64,000 nt of DNA from contig DASPGX010000006.1 in NCBI GenBank assembly GCA_035620375.1, forward strand, positions 32,207 to 96,206. Direction: 5' to 3'. Numbering within the stretch: position 1 is the stretch's first letter; each line of letters opens with the position of its first letter. The notes beneath the pieces are model-generated. The model was given only the letters and a program-made list of their open reading frames with translations. It did not search any database and was not told the DNA's origin. The position numbers were made by a program, and so were the translations under genes. The stretch is from DASPGX01 sp035620375. Lineage in GTDB: Bacteria; Patescibacteriota; Minisyncoccia; 2-02-FULL-40-12; GWA2-44-9. Below are positions 1 through 7,283 of the stretch, piece by piece.

Positions 1-33
1 GAGGTGCACGGGCGTCCTTTGCTTCTCGCTCAT
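1..33 (-). CDS. 5' end of an unidentified gene leaving the window
   Basis: Only the first 11 codons (MSEKQRTPVHL) are inside the window, so the product cannot be named. The ATG is at 33 on the minus strand, preceded by a good Shine-Dalgarno (AGGGAGGA) and by a strong promoter (next entry). The gene is divergent from lepA. Confidence 0.6.
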   Translation of the reverse strand, partial: MSEKQRTPVHL

Positions 34-69
34 GGCAAATCCTCCCTTTGCCGATGTGACGATACGAAT

Positions 70-98
70 ATTATAGCACACTAATTGCGCTATATCAA
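70..98 (-). promoter_or_regulatory. Promoter of the leftmost minus-strand gene
   Basis: On the minus strand: TTGATA (93-98), 17 bp, TATAAT (70-75), with an extended TGC before the -10. It interlocks with the lepA promoter on the other strand. Confidence 0.75.
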
Positions 99-112
99 AC
101 TTCTGGTATAGT
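85..112 (+). promoter_or_regulatory. lepA promoter
   Basis: TTGCGC (85-90), 16 bp, TATAGT (107-112) with extended TGG. Transcription should start near 119, giving lepA a leader of about 14 nt without a Shine-Dalgarno. Confidence 0.65.
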
Positions 113-132
113 GTATGCTTTGCGCACGTCCC

Positions 133-1926
133 ATGAGCAATATCCGCAACTTCTGCATCATCGCCCACATTGACCACGGCAAATCCACGCTGGCGGACCG
201 TTTTTTGGAATTGACCGAAACGGTCGCCAAGCGGCAGATGAAGGAGCAATACCTGGACCAGATGGAGCTGGAGCGCGAGCGCGGCATCACCATCAAGCTT
301 CAGCCCGTCCGGATGAAGTACGTCGCGGACGGCACAACGTACGAACTGAATCTCATTGATACGCCGGGCCACGTGGACTTTTCCTATGAGGTTTCCCGTT
401 CCCTCGCCGCCGTTGAGGGCGCGATTCTTCTCGTGGACGCGACGAAGGGCATCCAGGCACAGACGCTGGCGAACCTGAACCTGGCACGGCGCCAGGAGCT
501 GGTCATCATACCGGCGGTCAACAAAGTGGACATGCCGACGGCGCGCACGGCGCAGGTCAAGGAAGAGCTCGCGTATCTGCTTGAGGTTGAGCCGGGGGAT
601 ATCATGGAGGTTTCCGGCAAGACGGGGAAAAACGTGCGGGAACTGCTGGATTCGGTGGTCCGGCGCGTGCCCTCCCCGCAGGCGTCGCACGGCGACGGCA
701 TCCCGCGGGCGGTTATTTTTGACTCCACGTTTGATGCGTACAAGGGAGTTATCGCGTTCGTCCGCGTCACCTCGGGCGTGCTCCGTAAAGGGGAGCGTCT
801 GCTCGCCTGGGCGACGGGTGCCCGTCCTGACGCGCTGGAGGTCGGTTCGTTCGCACCCCGCCTGACGCCGGGCACGGAACTCCGCGAGGGACAAATCGGC
901 TACGTGGCGACCGGACTGAAGGACCCGGGGCAAATCCGCGTCGGCGATACGCTCACCCGTGCGGATGTCGACCGGACAAGATTCACGCCCCTGCCGGGAT
1001 ACCGGGAGATGCGGCCCATGGTGTTCGCGAGCCTGTTCCCCGAGAACGCCGAACAGTACGATGAGCTCAAGGACGCGCTCGGCAAGCTGAAGCTTACCGA
1101 TGCGGCATTGCAGTACGAACCGGAGTCGTCCGCGGGCCTGGGCAGGGGATTCCGGCTCGGATTCCTCGGGATGCTCCACGTGGAAATCGTCACGGAGCGT
1201 TTGTCGCGCGAATTCGGTCTCAAGCTCATCGTGACGACGCCGTCGGTTGAATATCTCGTGAAGCTCAAGGACGGTTCCACGGAGTCCGTGCGTTCCGCGG
1301 CATTGCTGCCTGACCCGTCGCGCATTGCGGAGATTGCCGAGCCCGTCACGGAACTGGAAGTTATCTGTCCCTCGGAATACGTCGGACCGGTCATGGAACT
1401 CATTTCCGGCATCCGGAACACCTACATCGCCACCGATTATCTGGGTACGGAGACCGCGGTGCTCAAGTACCGGGTGCCGTTGGCGGAAATCGTCACGGAT
1501 TTTTATGACCGGCTCAAGTCAGTGTCCCAGGGATACGCGTCCATGGGATACGAACCGTCGGGACACGAGCCGTACGACCTTGTCCGGCTGGATATTCTGG
1601 TCGCCGGCGAGCCGGTTGAGGCATTCGCGCGCATCGTTCCGCGGGAACAGGCCCAGCGTATCGGGCGGCTCATGGTGGAGAAGCTCAAGGAGACCCTGCC
1701 GCAACAGTGGTTCCAGGTGACCTTGCAGGCCGCCGTCGGCGGCAAGGTGCTGGCGCGCGAGGACATCCGTGCGCTACGCAAGGACGTTACCGGATACCTG
1801 TACGGCGGTGACGTGACGCGGAAGATGAAATTGCTCAAGAAACAGAAAGAAGGCAAGGCGAAGATGAAAGAGCAGGGAAAGGTACAGATTCCGCACGACG
1901 TGTTTCTGAAGATGCTGAAGAAGTAG
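133..1926 (+). CDS. lepA: Elongation factor 4 (LepA) GTPase
   Basis: Ribosome-associated translational GTPase that back-translocates or remodels stalled or initiating ribosomes. The protein of about 597 aa has the full family length. It starts with the P-loop AHIDHGKST, then DTPGH (G3) and NKVD (G4), followed by EF-G-like domains and the LepA-specific C-terminal domain with its basic tail. An upstream in-frame ATG at 115 is only 2 nt after the -10 element and thus before the likely transcription start; family members begin with the NIRNFCIIAHIDHGK segment, so the ATG at 133 is chosen. Ends just before a 19-bp hairpin terminator. Confidence 0.97.
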   Translation: MSNIRNFCIIAHIDHGKSTLADRFLELTETVAKRQMKEQYLDQMELERERGITIKLQPVRMKYVADGTTYELNLIDTPGHVDFSYEVSRSLAAVEGAILLVDATKGIQAQTLANLNLARRQELVIIPAVNKVDMPTARTAQVKEELAYLLEVEPGDIMEVSGKTGKNVRELLDSVVRRVPSPQASHGDGIPRAVIFDSTFDAYKGVIAFVRVTSGVLRKGERLLAWATGARPDALEVGSFAPRLTPGTELREGQIGYVATGLKDPGQIRVGDTLTRADVDRTRFTPLPGYREMRPMVFASLFPENAEQYDELKDALGKLKLTDAALQYEPESSAGLGRGFRLGFLGMLHVEIVTERLSREFGLKLIVTTPSVEYLVKLKDGSTESVRSAALLPDPSRIAEIAEPVTELEVICPSEYVGPVMELISGIRNTYIATDYLGTETAVLKYRVPLAEIVTDFYDRLKSVSQGYASMGYEPSGHEPYDLVRLDILVAGEPVEAFARIVPREQAQRIGRLMVEKLKETLPQQWFQVTLQAAVGGKVLAREDIRALRKDVTGYLYGGDVTRKMKLLKKQKEGKAKMKEQGKVQIPHDVFLKMLKK

Positions 1927-1953
1927 GGGTTGAATCCGTCCGGACAGGCATGC

Positions 1954-1994
1954 AGATAACACAAAGGGACGCGATGCGTCCCTTTGTGTTATCT
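1954..1994. terminator. Bidirectional hairpin between lepA and the tRNA pair
   Basis: A perfect 19-bp stem (1954-1972 with 1976-1994) around a GAT loop. It can stop lepA from the left and the tRNA transcript from the right. Confidence 0.8.
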
Positions 1995-1995
1995 G

Positions 1996-2068
1996 AGCCA
2001 CCTCCCGGATTCGAACCGGGGACCTTCACTTTACGAAAGTGCTGCTCTACCAGCTGAGCTAAGGTGGC
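1996..2068 (-). tRNA. tRNA-Thr (anticodon CGT)
   Basis: Cloverleaf with acceptor GCCACCT/AGGTGGC, D-arm AGCTCAGCTGGTAGAGC, anticodon loop TTCGTAA (CGT) and T-arm GGTTCGAATCC. CCA is not encoded. The outermost anticodon-stem pair is a G-A mismatch. Confidence 0.95.
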
Positions 2069-2077
2069 CTACCGCAG

Positions 2078-2148
2078 AGCGGGATACGGGAATCGAACCC
2101 GTCTCTGTTGCTTGGGAAGCAACCGTACTACCACTGTACTAATCCCGC
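2078..2148 (-). tRNA. tRNA-Gly (anticodon CCC)
   Basis: Acceptor GCGGGAT/ATCCCGC, anticodon loop TTCCCAA between GTTGC and GCAAC, T-loop GGTTCGATTCC, CCA not encoded. Its 5' end overlaps the last ten bases of the FtsB-like gene, so the two are probably co-transcribed and separated by RNase P. Confidence 0.95.
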
Positions 2149-2525
2149 GAATCACCGCCGAACCAATTTTTCAGGCGCTCCCAGAACGTCGGTTCCGCAG
2201 GCACGGAAGGACTCGCGACGGGTGATATTGTACCAGAATTTTCCTTTTTGTACACCACCATGACCTTCTCGTCCGGCTGCCGGTAATTCAGCCGCAGGCG
2301 GGCCTGGTATTCAAGCCAGGCCGGGTCATCCGTCCGTTCCAGGTGCATCCGCAGACGGGAGATATCCCGCTCGTATTCCTCCGTCCGTTCGCTGATTCGG
2401 GCGAATTCCTGCCCCGTTCCGTGCACGGACACGAGAATACGGGCACCCCGGTACGCAAGCCAGCCCGCAAGGACGACCAAAAGGACGGTCAGCCAGCGCG
2501 ATGCGAGTGTGGTCCTGAATGTCAT
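2139..2525 (-). CDS. FtsB/DivIC-like septum protein
   Basis: A 128-aa bitopic membrane protein: one N-terminal transmembrane helix (about residues 11-32), then a charged coiled coil (about 40-65) and a tyrosine-rich stretch (LRLNYRQPDEKVMVVYKKE) typical of septum-formation initiator proteins of the FtsB/DivIC family, which bridge FtsL and FtsQ in the divisome. The proline-rich C-terminus is specific to this protein. The stop codon TAG lies inside the 5' end of the tRNA-Gly gene. No clear Shine-Dalgarno is visible. Family assignment rests on layout and motif, not on close similarity. Confidence 0.75.
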   Translation of the reverse strand: MTFRTTLASRWLTVLLVVLAGWLAYRGARILVSVHGTGQEFARISERTEEYERDISRLRMHLERTDDPAWLEYQARLRLNYRQPDEKVMVVYKKENSGTISPVASPSVPAEPTFWERLKNWFGGDSRD

Positions 2526-2537
2526 TGGTTTCAGCGC

Positions 2538-2566
2538 TTGTTCATTCGCTCCGCGGAGGATAGGAT
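2538..2566 (+). promoter_or_regulatory. Promoter of the 33-aa membrane protein
   Basis: TTGTTC (2538-2543), 17 bp, TAGGAT (2561-2566), ending 9 nt before the ATG at 2576. Confidence 0.45.
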
Positions 2567-2575
2567 GGAGATATC

Positions 2576-2677
2576 ATGATGCTGGACCGCAAGACTCTGC
2601 GCATTGTTTCGGCGTTCGTCGCCGTCGTCACCATCCTCGGGATGGTGCTGTTCCTCCTGATTCCGCTCCTGTACTGA
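2576..2677 (+). CDS. Tiny single-span membrane protein (33 aa)
   Basis: A short reading frame starting ATG-ATG, encoding a basic N-terminus (MMLDRKTLR) and one hydrophobic helix of about 22 residues. It is preceded by a -35/-10 pair with ideal spacing and by GGAG-like bases, which argues that it is real. It is divergent from the FtsB-like gene. The layout resembles short DUF4044-type proteins, but no function can be assigned. Confidence 0.5.
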   Translation: MMLDRKTLRIVSAFVAVVTILGMVLFLLIPLLY

Positions 2678-2734
2678 CCAGTATAGCCCAATTGTACGCA
2701 ACGGGAACGCATGCGCGGGCCGCGTTCCTGTAAC

Positions 2735-2763
2735 TTGCGAAAATATAGAATCTATTGTATAAT
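2735..2763 (+). promoter_or_regulatory. Promoter of the secreted Cys protein
   Basis: TTGCGA (2735-2740), 17 bp, TATAAT (2758-2763). Confidence 0.7.
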
Positions 2764-2800
2764 ATGACCCGCTGTACTTTTCCGGCCCGAGGAGGTCAGT

Positions 2801-3448
2801 GTGAAGCTTTTCGTCCCTACGTTCGTATTCGTTCTGGCGGCCGCCGGCGCCGGTGCGCAAACCGGAGAGGAGTCCGGTTCCGGGACATGTCCGCCGGGAT
2901 TCGACTGCACCGGCGTGGTGGTCCGGAGCGCAACGCCCATCCGTGACAGCATACCCGGGGCGGTTTCCCGTGCGGCCCGGGACCTTCCGACCGTCCGGGT
3001 GCGCCGTGAGCACCTGGAGCTGTGCCCGGCCGGGTTCGTCCGGTGCGTGGAGCGTGAATCGTTCTGGAGCCCGACCAACCTGCTTCTGACGTCGTTCCAG
3101 TGGGGCGGGGCGTTCTACGACAGCAAGACGACGATGAACGCCGACGCCCTCAACGGATCGTACGAGGTGACCCGCGACGGACGGCCGGTGCGGCTGGTCG
3201 TTACCGTCAGAGAGGAAGCCGGTCCCGAGCAATGGTTCATCGACCGGGGTCCGGTGGCCCTGGGCGGGTACAAGGCGCTGTACAACGTGCCCTTTGCGGT
3301 CGCTTCCCACAAGCTCCGGCAGAGCAACAGCTCGTTCGGCCGTGTTGTCGGCTATGCCGTGCCAATCGTACTGGGCGCGCTACAGTGGAAGGCTGGGTTG
3401 GACAACAAAAAGGAAATCGACCGCATCAACGGCCTCATCGCCCCCTGA
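2801..3448 (+). CDS. Secreted protein with two CPxGF cysteine motifs
   Basis: 215 aa, GTG start fixed by GAGGAGG 6-7 nt upstream. A signal peptide (about residues 1-19, cleavage after AGA) is followed by two similar short motifs, CPPGFDC (30-36) and CPAGFVRC (75-82), which could form two small disulfide loops. A hydrophobic stretch near the C-terminus (VVGYAVPIVLGAL) may anchor the protein. It is a single-gene unit with its own promoter and a strong terminator. No known family recognised. Confidence 0.75.
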   Translation: MKLFVPTFVFVLAAAGAGAQTGEESGSGTCPPGFDCTGVVVRSATPIRDSIPGAVSRAARDLPTVRVRREHLELCPAGFVRCVERESFWSPTNLLLTSFQWGGAFYDSKTTMNADALNGSYEVTRDGRPVRLVVTVREEAGPEQWFIDRGPVALGGYKALYNVPFAVASHKLRQSNSSFGRVVGYAVPIVLGALQWKAGLDNKKEIDRINGLIAP

Positions 3449-3455
3449 AGCCCGA

Positions 3456-3488
3456 CGGGTTCCCGCTGTACAGTGGGGGCCCGTTTTT
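3456..3488 (+). terminator. Terminator after the secreted Cys protein
   Basis: A 12-bp stem (with G-T pairs) around GTAC, followed by TTTTTG. The next gene's -10 element (TACGAT, 3491-3496) starts directly after the T tract. Confidence 0.8.
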
Positions 3489-3502
3489 GTTACGATTTTC
3501 CC

Positions 3503-4228
3503 GTGTTTGATTACGATACGAACAAGGTCGTTCTTTCGGTGTACGCGGGAGCCGGGGGAGTGGATGCCCAGGACTGGGCATCCATGCTTCTGCGGATGTA
3601 CCAGCGTTTCGCCGCCCGGAGAGGGTGGTCGTTTTCCGTTCTTGACCAGTCGCTGGGCGAACAAAAGGGAATTAAAAGCGCATCGGCGGAACTGGCGGGT
3701 GCGGGTGTCTATGATACACTGAAGGGCGAGAGCGGGGTGCACCGGCTGGTGCGTATCAGTCCGTTCTCGGCAAAACAGCTCCGGCACACGTCTTTCGCGC
3801 TCATTCAGGTCATGCCGGAGATCAAGGCCCAGGCATTGCACATCAATCCCGCGGACCTTGAATATGATACGTTCCGCGCCTCGGGGAAGGGAGGTCAGAA
3901 CGTCAATAAAGTGGAAACCGCGGTCCGCGTGCGGCACAAGCCGACGGGGCTGGTGGTCGCCGTGCAGACGGAGCGCTCCCAGGCACAGAACCGTGAGAAG
4001 GCCCTGCAGCTGCTCGCATCGCGCCTCGCGGTGATGATGGAAGAGGCCAAAGTCAGCCAGCTGGACCAGCTCAAGCCCGAACTGAAGTCCGGTTCGGTGG
4101 ACTGGGGAAGCCAAATCCGTTCGTATGTCCTGCACCCGTACCAGATGGTCAAGGACCACCGGACGGGCGTGAAGAGTTCCCAGCCGGACAAGGTACTGGA
4201 CGGCGACCTGTCCAAATTTATTCCGTGA
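3503..4228 (+). CDS. prfB: Peptide chain release factor 2, short form lacking domain 1
   Basis: Class I release factor for UGA/UAA stop codons. 241 aa against roughly 365 aa in the family. It has the RF2 recognition tripeptide SPF (86-88), the catalytic GGQ (130-132) in GKGGQNVNK, and conserved GSQIRSYV and DHRTGV segments. The N-terminal helical domain 1 (about 110 residues), which contacts L11/L7-L12, is absent; the upstream DNA is a terminator and an unrelated gene. GTG at 3503 is chosen because an extended -10 (TGT-TACGAT) ends 6 nt before it, predicting a leaderless mRNA. Overlaps ftsE by GTGA. UGA stops are frequent in this window, so the factor is presumably needed. Confidence 0.88.
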   Translation: MFDYDTNKVVLSVYAGAGGVDAQDWASMLLRMYQRFAARRGWSFSVLDQSLGEQKGIKSASAELAGAGVYDTLKGESGVHRLVRISPFSAKQLRHTSFALIQVMPEIKAQALHINPADLEYDTFRASGKGGQNVNKVETAVRVRHKPTGLVVAVQTERSQAQNREKALQLLASRLAVMMEEAKVSQLDQLKPELKSGSVDWGSQIRSYVLHPYQMVKDHRTGVKSSQPDKVLDGDLSKFIP

Positions 4229-4908
4229 TAGAGCTCAACAACGTCTCCACCGTCTATGATGACGATTTCGTCGCCCTGCACGGGGTGAGTCTTGCCATCA
4301 ATCCCGGCGAGTTCGTCTCCATCGTCGGTCCGGCGGGAGCGGGCAAGTCCACGCTTCTGCGTCTGTTGACGCGCGAGTTGCGGCCGACCGAAGGGGTCGT
4401 CACCGTTGACGGCGTGGACCTTTCGCATATTCCCGACGACGACGTACCGTTGCTCCGGCGTAAAATCGGCACGGTATTCCAGGACTTCAAGCTGTTGTCC
4501 AACCGCAACGCGTTTGAGAACGTCGGCTATGCCATGGAGGTAGCGGGCGCCACGGAGGACGAGATTGCCGAAGACGTACCCAAGGCGCTGGACATCGTCG
4601 GTCTCGGGGACAAGCGGAACAATTTTCCGCACCAGCTCTCGGGTGGCGAGAAACAGCGTCTGGCAATCGCGCGTGCCCTTATTCACCGGCCGCGCATCAT
4701 TCTTGCCGATGAGCCCACGGGAAACCTGGACATGGTCAACAGCCACGACGTGATACAATTGCTCCTGAAGATTAACGCGCTGGGCACCACCGTCCTGCTC
4801 GTCACGCATAACCGCGACATCGTGAATACCGTGAACCGGCGCGTGGTGACCATGGAGACCGGGCGCATCGTCCGGGACCAGACGCAGCACGGTAAATACA
4901 TCATTTAG
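4225..4908 (+). CDS. ftsE: Cell division ATP-binding protein FtsE
   Basis: ABC ATPase that, with FtsX, controls peptidoglycan hydrolases at the septum. 227 aa with Walker A (GPAGAGKST), signature LSGGEKQRLAIARAL, Walker B ILADEPTG and the H-loop THN. The start codon overlaps the prfB stop (GTGA), so prfB-ftsE-ftsX form one transcript; linkage of prfB with ftsEX is common in Gram-positive bacteria. Confidence 0.96.
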   Translation: MIELNNVSTVYDDDFVALHGVSLAINPGEFVSIVGPAGAGKSTLLRLLTRELRPTEGVVTVDGVDLSHIPDDDVPLLRRKIGTVFQDFKLLSNRNAFENVGYAMEVAGATEDEIAEDVPKALDIVGLGDKRNNFPHQLSGGEKQRLAIARALIHRPRIILADEPTGNLDMVNSHDVIQLLLKINALGTTVLLVTHNRDIVNTVNRRVVTMETGRIVRDQTQHGKYII

Positions 4909-4917
4909 TCCGCATTT

Positions 4918-5829
4918 ATGCTGAAAGAAAAGCTCCGAAGGGTATTCGCGGCCGGGTGGAAGAATTTCCGCCGGAACCGGTACGTCAGCATCGGCACGAC
5001 CGGGGTGATGTCGCTCGTTCTGCTGCTGTTCCTGTGCCTGGTCGGAGTCAACTTCCTGGGCTCGGTGCTGGTACAGAACCTGGAGGGGAAGGTTGACGTG
5101 CGGCTGTATCTGAAGAACGAGGCGACGGACGACGAAGTGAAGACCATCCGCACGGAACTGGAAGCGCTCAATTCGGTGAAGTACGTGGACTTCGTGTCCC
5201 GCGAACAGGCATTGGCCGAGTTCAAGGAACGGCACGCCAACGACGCGCTCATTCAGCAATCGCTGTCCGAGCTTCCCGACAACCCGTTGCAGGCGTGGTT
5301 GAACATCAAAGCGACTGACGCGACGCAGTACGCGTCCATCGTCGGATTCCTTGAGGCCAGCCGCATGCGCAGCGTCATTGATAAAATCAACTATTACGAC
5401 AACGAGGCGGTCATCGGCCGCATCCAGGGAATCTCGCACGCAGTGCAGAACTGGGGAATGATCGGTACCTTGCTGCTCGCCTTCATCTCGGTGCTGGTCG
5501 CGTTCAACACGGTCAGGCTCACCATATACAACCAGAAGCAGGAGATTGAGATTCAGCGGCTCGTGGGTGCGTCCAACTGGTATATCCGGGCGCCGTATAT
5601 GATAGAAGGGGTACTGTACGGCGGATTCGCAACTGCCATCGCGCTGGTGCTCTTCTTCGGGGGACTGCAGTTCGCATCTCCGAAGGTCGCCGTGCTGATG
5701 CCCGGCGTGTCGCTCATGGGATACTTCGCCGGCAACGTCGTTCAGATTATCGGCATGACCCTGTTTGCCGGCATCGCCCTGGGAGTCGTTTCATCGCTTG
5801 TTGCCATCCGGCGCTTCCTCAACGTATAG
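4918..5829 (+). CDS. ftsX: Cell division protein FtsX
   Basis: 303-aa permease-like partner of FtsE. Cytoplasmic N-terminus (AAGWKNFRRNRYVS), TM1 about 32-54, a large extracellular domain (VDVRLYLKNEATDDEV...), then three TM helices in the C-terminal half with the typical NTVRLTIYNQKQEIEIQRLVGAS loop. Nine bases after ftsE. Confidence 0.95.
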   Translation: MLKEKLRRVFAAGWKNFRRNRYVSIGTTGVMSLVLLLFLCLVGVNFLGSVLVQNLEGKVDVRLYLKNEATDDEVKTIRTELEALNSVKYVDFVSREQALAEFKERHANDALIQQSLSELPDNPLQAWLNIKATDATQYASIVGFLEASRMRSVIDKINYYDNEAVIGRIQGISHAVQNWGMIGTLLLAFISVLVAFNTVRLTIYNQKQEIEIQRLVGASNWYIRAPYMIEGVLYGGFATAIALVLFFGGLQFASPKVAVLMPGVSLMGYFAGNVVQIIGMTLFAGIALGVVSSLVAIRRFLNV

Positions 5830-5861
5830 AATCTTCGCGACAGTTGCGCATACAAAATTTG

Positions 5862-5883
5862 AACGGGCCCCGAGGGGCCCGTT
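5862..5883. terminator. Terminator shared by ftsX and gmd
   Basis: AACGGGCCCC-GA-GGGGCCCGTT hairpin between the two convergent genes. Confidence 0.7.
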
Positions 5884-5888
5884 GGCGT

Positions 5889-6884
5889 TCATTTCTCCTT
5901 TGCGACCAGATACCAGTCGGAGCGGACCATAATGTTCACCATCTGACGGAATCCGTACGCCGGCCGCCAATCCAGCACGCGGTATGCCTTTGCCGGATTG
6001 CCGACCAGGAGGTCCACCTCTGCGGGGCGTAGGTCCGCGGGATTGTTCCAGACGATGTGTTTCCCGGGGTTCAGGCCGGCAGACTCGAACGCAGCCTCGG
6101 CGAACTCCCGTACCGTGCGTGTCTCGCCCGTGGCGACGACGAAATCGTCCGGCCGTTCCTGCTGAAGCATCAGCCACATTGCCCGGACGTAATCCGGGGC
6201 GTATCCCCAGTCGCGGCGCGCATCGGGGTTGCCCAGCTCCAGCCGGTCGGCCTTGCCGTGCGCGATGCGCGCGGCACCGTGCGTGATTTTCCGTGTGACG
6301 AATTCCATGCCGCGCCGCTGGGATTCATGGTTGAACAGAATGCCCGTGGACACGAAGAGGGGCGGGTCGTTCCGTTCTCGGTAGTACCGGGCGAGATGGA
6401 ACCCGGCGACCTTGCTGATGCCGTACGGAGAACGGGGATGCAGGGGAGTTTCCTCGTCCTGCGGGACGCGCTCCGCCTTGCCGAACATCTCGCTTGAGCC
6501 GGCGAAGTATACCCGCGCCTCCGGCGCGTACCGCCGGCATGCGTCCAGGACGAAGTGCACGCCGTTGATGTTCGTGTTCATCGTGGAGAACTCGTCCTCG
6601 AACGATGCCGCGACAAACGACTGCGCCGCAAGGTGGTACACCTCGTCCGGCCGGATGTCCTGCACGACACGGCAGATGCTCGGGTAGCTCTCCAGCGAGC
6701 CCTGGTGCAGGGTGACGGAGCCTCCTTGGACGTGGTCCGCGATGCGTGACAGCCGCTGCCGCTGGTCCTCGGCGGCGACGCGCCGGACCATGCCGTGCAC
6801 GTCGTACTGCAGGCTAACCAGGAGTTCGGCCAGATACGAACCGTCCTGGCCGGTGATTCCCGTGATGAGTGCTTTCTTTCTCAC
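5889..6884 (-). CDS. gmd: GDP-mannose 4,6-dehydratase
   Basis: Extended short-chain dehydrogenase converting GDP-D-mannose to GDP-4-keto-6-deoxy-D-mannose, a precursor of fucose/rhamnose-type surface sugars. 331 aa; NADP-binding GITGQDGSYLAE at the N-terminus, catalytic YGISK (Y-x3-K), GSSEMFG, NHESQRRGMEFV and RPAEVDLLVGNP, all Gmd hallmarks. GTG start with AAGGAGAGG upstream. A single-gene unit with its own promoter; the partner reductase is not in the window. Confidence 0.93.
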   Translation of the reverse strand: MRKKALITGITGQDGSYLAELLVSLQYDVHGMVRRVAAEDQRQRLSRIADHVQGGSVTLHQGSLESYPSICRVVQDIRPDEVYHLAAQSFVAASFEDEFSTMNTNINGVHFVLDACRRYAPEARVYFAGSSEMFGKAERVPQDEETPLHPRSPYGISKVAGFHLARYYRERNDPPLFVSTGILFNHESQRRGMEFVTRKITHGAARIAHGKADRLELGNPDARRDWGYAPDYVRAMWLMLQQERPDDFVVATGETRTVREFAEAAFESAGLNPGKHIVWNNPADLRPAEVDLLVGNPAKAYRVLDWRPAYGFRQMVNIMVRSDWYLVAKEK

Positions 6885-6912
6885 GCTGCCTCTCCTTGGA
6901 AAGGAATGGTGG

Positions 6913-6940
6913 ATAATACCACATTTTCATAGAATTGCAA
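6913..6940 (-). promoter_or_regulatory. gmd promoter
   Basis: Minus strand TTGCAA (6935-6940), 16 bp, TATTAT (6913-6918) with extended TGG. Confidence 0.65.
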
Positions 6941-7006
6941 AATGTGAGTCCGCCATGTATACTTTTCAGGTCATTCCAGTAAGTTGTAGCCCCTCGGCTA
7001 CGCTCG

Positions 7007-7045
7007 GGGCAATTTCACCCGGGCGATGCCGGGTCAAATTGCGGG
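7007..7045. repeat. Inverted repeat abutting tRNA-Gln
   Basis: GCAATTT and AAATTGC pair over CACCCGG/CCGGGT with one C-C mismatch. The right arm runs into the first bases of the tRNA gene. A second imperfect hairpin (CCCCTCGG...CGGGG) lies just upstream. Confidence 0.4.
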
Positions 7046-7110
7046 GTCGTCTAATGGTAGGACACGTGCCTCTGGAGCACGGTATCTTGGTTCGAGTCCA
7101 AGCCCCGCAG
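7040..7110 (+). tRNA. tRNA-Gln (anticodon CTG)
   Basis: Acceptor TGCGGGG/CCCCGCA with the U1-A72 pair typical of tRNA-Gln and discriminator G. Anticodon loop CTCTGGA (CTG) between CGTGC and GCACG; T-loop GGTTCGAGTCC. CCA not encoded. Confidence 0.93.
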
Positions 7111-7124
7111 CAATTATAATTAAC

Positions 7125-7152
7125 GGCTCACCGCGTGAGCCGTTAAAGAGCC
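7125..7152 (+). terminator. Hairpin after tRNA-Gln (ACGGCTCA family)
   Basis: TTAACGGCTCA...TGAGCCGTTAA stem. The same ACGGCTCA/TGAGCCG pair recurs after 40.87 and 58.32 kb. Confidence 0.55.
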
Positions 7153-7237
7153 GCCATCCGGCGCCTTGCGCCGGCCCACATCCAAACCCGAAATCCTACG
7201 GCCCGTTGGCCTCAGGATGATCTGCAACGGGGACGCA

Positions 7238-7267
7238 AATCAAAAGGAGCGGGGGTGAGCCCGCTCC
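7238..7267 (-). terminator. Terminator of the minus-strand gene ending at 7284
   Basis: Minus strand GGAGCGGG/CCCGCTCC stem followed by TTTTGATTT. Confidence 0.7.
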
Positions 7268-7283
7268 CGTGAAACGGAAGACG

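Noticed and set aside
109..115. TAGTGTA near lepA as a further NrtR half-site
   Set aside because: No TACACTA follows at the right spacing.
3895..5439. Long minus-strand reading frame opposite prfB-ftsE-ftsX
   Set aside because: It is antisense to three well-conserved genes and its translation has no recognisable motif; GC-rich DNA produces such frames.
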